A model generated the notes under the pieces. The model was not told where the DNA came from, made no database searches, and saw nothing but the letters and a program-made list of their open reading frames with translations. Positions 54,014 to 62,098 of a stretch of DNA of 64,000 nucleotides are shown piece by piece (the first letter of the stretch is position 1; every line of letters begins with the position of its first letter). The DNA is from Citrobacter koseri (GTDB lineage Bacteria; Pseudomonadota; Gammaproteobacteria; Enterobacterales; Enterobacteriaceae). The position numbers and the translations under genes were made by a program. The stretch is from the NCBI GenBank assembly GCA_900446925.1, contig UAVY01000001.1:434001-498000 (forward strand). Reading direction: 5' to 3'.

Positions 54014-55038
54014 TTACGTACCTCATCACCCGCAGCGAAATCATCAAACGCATGCTCAGAAACCGGAATAATATGACGGCGAATAAATTCACTGCCCTCA
54101 CGCGCGCCGGTGGCGGCTTCTTTCAGGCAGCACTCCCACTCCAGTACCGCCCAGCCGGGGTAATCATATTGGGCGAACTTGCTGAACAGCGTTTTGAAAT
54201 CCACCTGTCCGTCGCCCGGCGAACGAAACCGCCCGGCCCGCTCAATCCAGGGTTGATACCCGCCGTATACGCCGCTACGGCTGCTGGCGCGATACTCGGC
54301 ATCTTTCACATGAAACGCTTTAATGCGCGAGTGGTACACATCCACAAAGCCCAGATAATCCATCTGTTGTAGCAGCAGGTGGCTGGGATCGTACAGAATA
54401 TGGCAACGCGGATGATCGTCGACCAGTGCTAAAAAACGCTCGAACGTGACGCCATCGTGCAAATCTTCGCTGGGGTGAATCTCATAACACACGTCCACGC
54501 CATGCTCATCAAAGCAGTCGAGAATCGGTCGCCAGCGGCGCGCCAGTTCGCTGAACGCCTCGTCAAAACGCTGACGATTATGCGGCGGCCAGGGGTAAAA
54601 ATAGGGCCAGGCGAGCGAACCTGAGAAGGTGGCATGTGCGGTCAGCCCCAGTTTTTGCGAAGCGGCGGCAGCCTGTTGCAACGTCTGCGTCGCCCATGCC
54701 TGTCGCGCCTGCGGGTTTCCGCGCACCGACGGCGGCGCAAAACCGGCAAACGCCTCATCATAGGCCGGGTGTACCGCAATCAGTTGACCTTCAAGATGGG
54801 TCGATAATTCACTGATGACCAGGCCGTGATCCGCCAGCATCCCGCGAATATCATCACAGTAGGTCTGGCTCACGGCGGCCTGTTCAACATCAAACAACGC
54901 TTTATGATTGCAGGGGATCTGCAAGGCCTTATAACCCAGCCCTGCCGCCCAACCGGCCAGCCCTTCCAGCGTATTAAACGGGGGTTGCCCCCCGATAAAC
55001 TGCGCCAGAAAAATACCCGGTCCCTTAATGGTTCTCAT
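54010..55038 (-). CDS. Sugar-phosphate isomerase/epimerase-like TIM barrel protein
   Basis: An uninterrupted 342-residue xylose-isomerase-like (AP endonuclease family 2) protein. Metal-binding segments are visible: CYEIHPSEDLHDG, ILYDPSHLLLQQMDY, IKAFHVKDAEY and WAVLEWECCLKEA. Similar proteins pair with Gfo/Idh enzymes in cyclitol and oxidised-sugar pathways (IolE/YcjR types). The AGGAGGGG ribosome site precedes ATG 55038. Substrate unknown. Confidence 0.85.
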   Translation of the reverse strand: MRTIKGPGIFLAQFIGGQPPFNTLEGLAGWAAGLGYKALQIPCNHKALFDVEQAAVSQTYCDDIRGMLADHGLVISELSTHLEGQLIAVHPAYDEAFAGFAPPSVRGNPQARQAWATQTLQQAAAASQKLGLTAHATFSGSLAWPYFYPWPPHNRQRFDEAFSELARRWRPILDCFDEHGVDVCYEIHPSEDLHDGVTFERFLALVDDHPRCHILYDPSHLLLQQMDYLGFVDVYHSRIKAFHVKDAEYRASSRSGVYGGYQPWIERAGRFRSPGDGQVDFKTLFSKFAQYDYPGWAVLEWECCLKEAATGAREGSEFIRRHIIPVSEHAFDDFAAGDEVRK

Positions 55039-55053
55039 AACCCCTCCTGAAAA

Positions 55054-56303
55054 TTACGCCTGCTCTTTTTCGTCATACTTGAAAGCGAAAAGGAAAATCG
55101 CGGCAATCACCGCAGCGGCCACTGCCGGGAGCCACCAGAACGTCACCCAGGCCAGGGGAACCGCCTGCCCCGCCACCAGGCGGTTGTACAGCGCACCGGA
55201 GATCTGCGAGCCGAGCAGCATACCGATGCCATAGGTAAACATGACGATCATACTTTGCGCCTGCCCTTTCACCTTTTCTCCAGCAATGCGGTCGGTATAG
55301 ATAAAACCCACGACAAAGAAAAAGTCATAGCACACGCCATGAAGCAAAATACCGAGATAGAGCAGGAAGCGCCCCTCTTCGCTGATGCCGAGCGCAAAGA
55401 AGGCATAACGGACAAACCAGGCGCACATCCCGATCAGCAGCATGTATTTCACTCCCAGGCGGCGGAACAGGAAGGGGATCACCAGCATAAAGACGATTTC
55501 GGAACATCTGGCCGAATGACATCGCGGTGCTGACATCGCCCACGCCAGCATCCGCCAGGAACGAGGCGGTATAGGCGTAGTAAGTTCCCAGCGGCACGGA
55601 GATTAAACGTCGCGCAAAGCGAGAACACAAAGAAGTGGCGGGTCTTGAGTAATGCAAACGCATCAGCGCCAAAAAAGATCGCGTATCTTCACCGGCAACC
55701 CCTTCGCTGGCGCAGGGGTGTGCGGCAGCGTCAGGCTGTAGAGCGCCAGAATCACAGAGCAGAGCGCGGCAAGCGTGAAGATCCCGGTGGTGTCGGAAAT
55801 CCCCGTCACGCCGATAAAAATACCGGCCACAATCCAGCCAATCGTGCCGAACACGCGTACAACCGGGAAGGTTTTATCTTTATCTGACAGGCTAATGAAA
55901 GGCGATGTTGTTGGTCAGCGCCAGCCGTTGGCATGTAGCACAGCGTATAGCCAAACAGCAGCCCGATGAGCAATGCCCCGTTTTGCGCCACCAGCGCCTG
56001 CGGCACAAACCACAGAATCGCCGCCCCCCGCCACATGCATCACCGCCATCACTTTTTGCGACGCAAAGAAGCGATCCACCAGCATCCCCAGTACAAACGG
56101 CGACAGGATGGAGGCGATCGGCCCGGCGGAAAACGCATCGGCCAATCAGCAGCGACATGTTGTACTGGGTCATCACCAGCCCAGCGTCACCGACCAGCTC
56201 CCCCCAGATGAAGAACTGTAAGAACATCATTAACGGACAGTCTCGGCACCAGCAGCCGGTACTGTACGGTCTGTTTTCCACTACTTTCGGTTGTCGACAC
56301 CAT
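55054..56303 (-). CDS. NHS-family (NupG/YegT-like) sugar or nucleoside:H+ symporter (several apparent indels)
   Basis: About 413 residues, 12 helices. Landmarks are LMMFLQFFIWGEL, MTQYNMSLLIG, VFGTIGWIVAGIFIG and the helix with GVCYDFFFVVGFIYTDRIAG, all typical of the nucleoside:H+ symporter family. Breaks lie near 56235, 56135, 56030, 55905, 55670, 55610 and 55510. ATG 56303 follows AGGTGAGG. It is the first gene of a three-gene operon with isomerase and dehydrogenase, probably importing the pathway substrate. Confidence 0.8.
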
Positions 56304-56325
56304 TTTTTTGCCTCACCTTTAAAAA

Positions 56326-56369
56326 GTAATCGATTACAAATAAACTCAAAATGAAAAGTAATCGATTAC
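56326..56369. promoter_or_regulatory. Twin LacI-type operators upstream of the permease operon
   Basis: The 12-bp perfect palindrome GTAATCGATTAC occurs twice, at 56326-56337 and 56358-56369, each flanked by AAA. Centres are 32 bp apart (three helical turns), so two repressor dimers could bind the same DNA face. A central CG is typical of LacI/GalR operators. Confidence 0.8.
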
Positions 56370-56449
56370 AAAACAAAGATCCTGCGGATCAAATAAGAAT
56401 TGCGAGGAGAGTCACGATAAAGGTGAAGTGTGGCGCGGCGCGCGATGTT

Positions 56450-56497
56450 GCGGGTGGCGGCTGTGCAGGCCCCGGTAAGCGCAACGCCACCGGGCAG
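56450..56497. repeat. REP-like element downstream of pheP
   Basis: GCGGGTGGCGGCTGTGCAGG with CCCCGGTAAGCG and AACGCCACCGGGC resembles a REP pair between the permease operon promoter and the 3' end of pheP. Confidence 0.65.
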
Positions 56498-56512
56498 CAG
56501 GATTAACGGGTT

Positions 56513-57899
56513 TTACGGCGCAGTAATTTAAAGGCAACGAACAGGAACAGTATCCATACCGGCAGCAATATCGCCGACAGGCGCATATCGTCCAATGGTA
56601 CACATCAGAACCAGAATCATCGCCAGAAAAGCAATGCACAGGTAGTTCCCGGCAGGGTACAGCAACGCCCTGAACTGCGTGTCGCGACCTTTGCGCGCAT
56701 CGCCGCGCGAAAACGCAGGTGCGCCAGGCAGATCATAATCCAGTTCAGCAGCAGCGTGGCGACCACCAGCGCCATCAGTAAGCCAAAGGCTTTCTGCGGC
56801 AGCAGATAGTTGATGAGTACCACCAGCGAGGTGATAGCGCCAGAGAGCACCAACGAGTTCACCGGTACGCCACGGCGACTGACGCGGGTTAAAAACTTCG
56901 CGCATTTCCCTGAACGGAAAGACCGAACAGCATACGGCTGTTGGAATAGACGCCACTGTTATAAACCGACAGCGAGGCCACCAGAATGACAAAGTTCAGC
57001 GCAGAAGCCACCACGTTACTGTCGAGATTATGGAAAATCATCACGAACGGGCTGCTGTTGGATTGCACTTCCACCCACGGATAAAGCGCTAACAGCACCA
57101 CCAGCGAACCGATATAAAACAGCAGAATACGGTAAACCACCTGATTCACCGCTTTTGGAATACTTTTATGCGGATCGCGCCGCTTCAGCGGCGGTGATCC
57201 CAATAAGCTCAAGCCCGCCGAAAGAGAACATGATCACCGCCAGAGAGAGGATCAGCCCGTTCCAGCCGGGTAGCGAAAAAGCGTTGTAGCGCCAGAGGTT
57301 CTCGATACTGGCATGTTCTCCCCCGTTACCAAGAAAAGAGCATCCACAGGCCAAAGCCGATCATGCCGATAATCGCCAGCACTTTGATTAGCGCAAACCA
57401 GAACTCCGTTTCACCGTACAGGCGCACGTTCACGAGGTTAACGGCGTTGATGATAATGAAGAACGCGGCGGCCCAGATCCAGGTTGGAACATCGGGAAGC
57501 CAGTATTGCATATAGATACCGGCGGCAGTCAGCTCCCGCCATCCCAACCAGTACGAACATGACCCAGTAGTTCCAGCCGGAAAGAAAACCGGCGAAGGGG
57601 CCCCAGTATTTGTATGCAAAGTGCGCGAAAGAGCCGGAAACGGGTTCTTCAACCACCATTTCACCCAGCTGGCGCATGATGAGGAAAGCGATAATTCCGG
57701 CGACGCCGTAACCCAGCAGAACCGCCGGGCCAGCCATTTGAATGGCGGGGCCAATCCCCAGAAACAGACCTGTACCAATTGCGCCGCCCAGCGCAATCAA
57801 TTGAATATGGCGGTTTTGCAACCCCCGTTGAAGCGTCGGCTCTCCGTTCGACGCAGCATCAGGCAAACTGTTGCCAGATGCAGTTGACGCGTTTTTCAC
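56513..57899 (-). CDS. pheP: Phenylalanine-specific permease PheP (about six apparent indels)
   Basis: A 12-helix amino acid/polyamine permease (AAT family) of about 460 residues that imports phenylalanine with protons. It begins MKNASTASGNSLPDAASNGE and carries the family signature IALGGAIGTGLFLGIGPAIQ and EPVSGSFAHFAYKYWG. Breaks lie near 57540, 57330, 57180, 56903, 56690 and 56590. The gene is adjacent to cus genes in E. coli; here three genes intervene. Confidence 0.92.
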
Positions 57900-57975
57900 G
57901 CCCTACCCCTGTATCGTTTTTATTGAAGGGGCACCTTTTAACATTTCGCTATAGTTGCCGCAAGGCACAATCCTC

Positions 57976-57996
57976 AGGGATGCGCCAGGCATCCCT
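57976..57996 (-). terminator. Hairpin after the YncE-like lipoprotein gene
   Basis: AGGGATGC (57976-57983) pairs perfectly with GCATCCCT (57989-57996), 29 bases beyond the lipoprotein gene stop and before pheP. No U tract follows on the minus strand, so termination is plausible but not certain. Confidence 0.45.
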
Positions 57997-58024
57997 GCCT
58001 GACGCCCCGAGGCAACGCTATTTA

Positions 58025-59113
58025 TTATTTGTTCAGATCAATACGCACCACGCTGTCTGGCGCATCAGTCGAGTGATCTTTATTGAATTTCTGTTTCACC
58101 GTGACATACAGCGTCTGACCATCGGCGGACAGCAGCAGGCTGTTTGGATTCGGCGGCAGATCCCAGGATTTCTTCACGCTGTAATCCGTCGCGTTGAGGC
58201 TGAGCAACTTCCCGGACTCACGCTGAGAAATATAAAGTTCATTGCGTTTCGGGTTGAATTTCACCGATAAGGAATCACCCACATCCAGCTGTTTGATGAG
58301 TTTGCCCGTATGGATATCCAGCACCAGCGTGGTTTTCGCTTTGGAGTTGTCGGTAACAAACAGGCGACCGGTTTGCGTATCTTCCGCCATATTCAGTAGC
58401 AGCGCCGGTTTATCACCCAGCGGTTTCCAGCGTTTTTCTACGCGCTGCGTGCGAGGATTGATAACCAGAATTTCACCGCCGCCATTCGCGGCATAGATAC
58501 GCTGCGTGCTGTCAGAATAGTGCAGACCGGTCATCCATTTACCGGTATTTTTGATGCGGGTTTTCAGCTTCAGGGTGTCGGCATCGACGACCCAGATCAC
58601 CGCCGGATCGGCAACGGCGCCGATATACAGCAGGCCGTTATGCAGCAGAACCTGACGCGCGCCGTACGGGAATCCTTCCGGGTTACGTTCCGGGAAGAGC
58701 ACACGGTTTTTCACTTTGCCGTCGGCGGTATTCAGCGCGCTCACGCCGCCATCCAGCGAATTGGTGACATAGACGGTTTTACCGTCCGGCGAAATCGCCA
58801 TACCGAAGTTTTTCAGGTCAGTGTGGCTGGCGCCAATGGTTTTCAGCGTCTTCGGGTCCAGTTTGTAGACCACCCCGCCCTGCACATCTTTAAAACCTTC
58901 GGCGCTGGCAACGTAAAGCGCATCGCCTGACGGGCTTAACGCCATTTCATACAGTCCATCGGCTAAATCACGTTTCTGAACATCGGTCGCAACGGCTGGC
59001 GCAGTCCGGCGTTGCCTGCCGGCGCAACGGGAGGTTGAAGAACCGGAAGTGGCCGCACAACCACTTAATGCAACGGCAATCAGCAGGGCCAACGCGGATG
59101 TTGTCTTTTTCAT
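58025..59113 (-). CDS. YncE-like beta-propeller lipoprotein
   Basis: About 362 residues from ATG 59113 (AAGGATTTCC upstream). The signal peptide ends in lipobox LSGC (MKKTTSALALLIAVALSGCA), so it is lipid-anchored, probably to the outer membrane. Seven repeated propeller blades follow (ISPDGKTVYVTNSLDGGVSA, DSTQRIYAANGGGEILVIN), as in YncE. A possible compensated indel pair lies at 58990-59040. E. coli YncE is iron-regulated; here a Fur-like palindrome lies upstream. Function unknown. Confidence 0.78.
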   Translation of the reverse strand: MKKTTSALALLIAVALSGCAATSGSSTSRCAGRQRRTAPAVATDVQKRDLADGLYEMALSPSGDALYVASAEGFKDVQGGVVYKLDPKTLKTIGASHTDLKNFGMAISPDGKTVYVTNSLDGGVSALNTADGKVKNRVLFPERNPEGFPYGARQVLLHNGLLYIGAVADPAVIWVVDADTLKLKTRIKNTGKWMTGLHYSDSTQRIYAANGGGEILVINPRTQRVEKRWKPLGDKPALLLNMAEDTQTGRLFVTDNSKAKTTLVLDIHTGKLIKQLDVGDSLSVKFNPKRNELYISQRESGKLLSLNATDYSVKKSWDLPPNPNSLLLSADGQTLYVTVKQKFNKDHSTDAPDSVVRIDLNK

Positions 59114-59261
59114 TTTGGAAATCCTTACCTGGGTAATGTGAACCATGTGAAAAAAGCCTGATAACGTCCTTTGCACGCGGCAGTGACGTGATGAACCATC
59201 CGTGTAGAGAGGGAAAGTCTTACGAACCGTAAGCGCATTCGCCGCCAGGCCATTAAATAAT

Positions 59262-59292
59262 AAAGAGAATGAGAACTATACTTATTCTCTTT
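59262..59292. promoter_or_regulatory. Inverted repeat, possible Fur box, upstream of the YncE-like gene
   Basis: AAAGAGAAT (59262-59270) and ATTCTCTTT (59284-59292) form a perfect inverted repeat about 150 bases before the lipoprotein gene. The core AATGAGAACTATACTTATT resembles a Fur box. The rest of the 59114-59521 gap shows an AT-rich T tract near 59440 and no gene. Confidence 0.5.
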
Positions 59293-59521
59293 AGCGAAGC
59301 AAGAATAATTCACCCGAAAGACGAAATTTCAAAAACGGTGGTTTGAAGTACAAGTCAGATAGACATACCTGGGCACGTCGTATAATTTTCGTGAATTGTT
59401 CTGGACGAAAAGGCTTCACACACCACAGAATATGTTTTAATTTTTTTTCTATATTTTCAAACGCGTGAGTCGGATCTACTATCTGTCACTCGTTTTTGAG
59501 TCACGTCGGGCATCGGCTGTC

Positions 59522-60752
59522 ATGAATAAAAAATCATTAAAACGGTTAGAGATCGTCAAAAGCGCCATCGAACTTGAGGATGAGGAGATCATCCATCAGC
59601 AACTTGCGCACCTGAAAGACGCCTCTCTGGATGCGGCCATCGGCACCATTGCCCTGGCGATCGAGGAGCGACGTTTCGGCGACGCGATGCGTGAAATTGC
59701 CGCCTGGTTACAGTCCCAGCGCGCCGTCTCGACGTGGCAGGACCCCGGTATCGCCGCCAGCAAGCTGGAACTGAAGGCGCTCGAAACGCAGCTACGCGAG
59801 CTGATCGACAAACGCAATGCCCGCATCCAGATCCTCGACGACTTCAACGATTTGTATCACTTGCGCCTTGGCCCGCTCATGGGCCGTATTCTGGAGCTGC
59901 GCAAACAGCTGGCCGCCCAGCGCGCAGCGTAGGCAAGAGGCCGAACTCAGACGACGTGAAAAGGACTATCAGTCCTGCCAGCAGTATATTTCTCAGGCTA
60001 TCGATCAGTTAGTGAAGCTTAAACAGCACTGGGTGAGCCTTAGCTCAACCTCCCGGGAAGCAGTGGAAACCAGAGAGCGTATTCAGCAGCAGACGGAACT
60101 TATCACCTCCCTGCTGGCGGAAATTCGCGAGCTGGAGAATGATTTCTCACGTCAGGATGACAGCGCAACCCGACAGGCGCGTGAAGAGGCCGATCACGAA
60201 TATGAGGAATATCAGGAGCAGCATCAGGATGCGCAGCACCGCTATGCGCGCGATCAGCGCCTCTCTGCTGATGAACGTAATGAGCTTAAACGCCTGTGGC
60301 GCCAGGCCAGCCGACTCTGCCACCCGGACGTGGTCGCCGATGAGCTGAAAGAAAAAGCGCACCAGATGATGGTTCAACTTAACCAGGCCAGGCAGAATGC
60401 CGACCTGGCCACGATCCGTTCGCTACTTACCCAGTTGCAAAGCGGTCTGGAGCCGATGATGGCGAGCGACAGGCTGAACAATCTTGCCCATCTGCGCAGT
60501 AAGATAGAGCAACTCAGAACGCAAATTAACGCCCTGCTCAAAGAGATAAGCGAGCTGGAAACGGAGAACGCCTGGCGTCTTGCCACATCCGTAACCGACA
60601 AAGAAGCGTACTTTGCCGAGCAGGAGCGCGCATTAGCGGAAATTCGCGATACGTTGGAAGTTCAGGTAAAACATGCGGAACAAGAGATCCTCGGCCGGGT
60701 AAGGCGGAGCGTCAGGGAGTCAGGGATACCTTTGCTCACAACATCATCATGA
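59522..60752 (+). CDS. Coiled-coil J-domain protein (one apparent frameshift)
   Basis: About 409 residues from ATG 59522 (an in-frame GTG at 59465 is possible). Long acidic/basic heptad regions surround a J-domain-like segment with LWRQASRLCHPDVVADEL; the HPD is at about residues 267-269. A second coiled coil (HLRSKIEQLRTQINALLKEI) follows. An extra base near 59930 breaks the first coiled coil. HPD implies stimulation of an Hsp70 (DnaK or HscA type). The J-domain sits mid-protein, unlike DnaJ or CbpA. I do not recognise a named gene. Confidence 0.72.
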
Positions 60753-60766
60753 CCACCCTTTACCCT

Positions 60767-61469
60767 TTATAGCCGTCGAACTTTATTGCCCATTAAAAAA
60801 CTAATGATGATTCTTTCGATCTCTGCTTCTTCACGCGAATTTTTAAAATCAAAACGGACAGGGAGACCTGATAACAGGAATACAGCTGATTCTCCTGCAT
60901 CAAATTCATTTGACCATCACCACATCCACCACTTTTAAGTCGAGTTGCAAATAGCCGAATTGCCTCAAAATCCAGAGACGCGCCTTTTATGACGGCATCT
61001 TTATAGAGAAAACGCGTATTCGCATCCTGCGCAATTAATGCGCATCCACCCCTGGACATATTTTTAATTTTGAAAGAATAATTCTCTCCATTTTTATATC
61101 GTCCAAAGCAGTTGAAACTGTGTCCCCTTCAGGAAGGAGAAGCGCTGATGCTGGCGTCGTTGTATAAGAAAGACCATCTCGGGAATGAAATACGCCAGCG
61201 CATTCTCCATGCCGTCTGACATTTCCTGATCAATTCTGGCGTTAAATTTTATAATTCCATTTTCACTGTGAAGAATAAACGTTTGGATCTTTTTGGTGAC
61301 AATATCCTTATGGTGAGGGATAACAAAATGTTCAAAATCAACTTTTTCCAGCTGCGTGACCACACTAGTGTTGGCATATTTAAGCTCTAGTTTAGTCTTC
61401 TTTTAGTAGCTCTTCACGGAAAACAGCGATAATTTCAAACTTGTTATCCTTCATCAATCCAAAACTCAT
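60767..61469 (-). CDS. YcgR-like PilZ-domain protein (about four apparent indels)
   Basis: Pieced together it is about 232 residues: start MSFGLMKDNKFEIIAVF at 61469 after AAGGA, a YcgR N-domain (VIPHHKDIVTKKIQTF), then a PilZ domain with RRQHQRFSFLKG and the downstream NMSRGGCALIA, i.e. the RxxxR and (D/N)xSxxG c-di-GMP motifs. The end is IERIIISFLMGNKVRRL. Extra bases lie near 61402, 61098, 60935 and 60915. YcgR acts as a flagellar brake, but no motility genes are nearby. It is convergent with the J-domain gene, 14 bases apart. Confidence 0.75.
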
Positions 61470-62098
61470 CAGCAAGTCCTTATTTTTTATTCGAGATACA
61501 TCTCATTCTCGTTTATGTGAAAAACGCAAAATCGTCCCCCATCCCTGGCTTTTGATTACCATAATGGATTCCAGATCAAATAATTCGTGAGAAATTAAGT
61601 TTTTAACTATTTTTTGCCGTTTTATTGATACATAAAAACATTCATAAATGATTAAAGTTAGCGTAACTTATGTGCTACACAATACAAATTTAACTCAAAA
61701 TTATAACAATTTGGAATAACATCGCTGCTCGCGCCGCGATTCTGAAATAAAAAAAGAGGGATTGCAATATAAACTAAAAGGAGTAGACTGTCGGATTTTT
61801 TCATTATGCGTGGAATTTACACTGCGGCATCGTCTTTAATATTGAAGAAGATCTGGAGAACAAAAATGTAACGTCAGGAGGGAAAAAATAATAATGAACC
61901 TGAGCAGAAACACTTAAAATAAATTAACCTGTTAAGGCTTACTTTCTTTGCGGCGATAAAGACAAAATATTCGCCACGCAACAGTAATAACTTGATTTTA
62001 AAAGATAAACATAATTCACCGTTCAATACGCTATGGCATCTCATCCGGCCCATGAAGCGTACTCCACGAGCCGGACGACTGGCGCAGCAGGTATAACG
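61470..62098. other. AT-rich 629-base gap between the PilZ gene and cusA
   Basis: No convincing gene is present. It contains the PilZ gene promoter region, a 15-bp perfect palindrome AAGTTAGCGTAACTT (61655-61669), two very short open frames (61806-61871 and one after AGGAGGG at 61878) and, before cusA's 3' end, CCGGCC/GCCGGA sequence near 62044-62074 that may form a terminator. Base composition is clearly more AT-rich than the neighbouring genes. Confidence 0.5.

Noticed and set aside
61806..61871. A 21-codon frame (MRGIYTAAS...) in the AT-rich gap
   Set aside because: No good ribosome site, basic and unstructured composition, and no recognisable family. The AGGAGGG at 61878 leads only to a frame of about seven codons.
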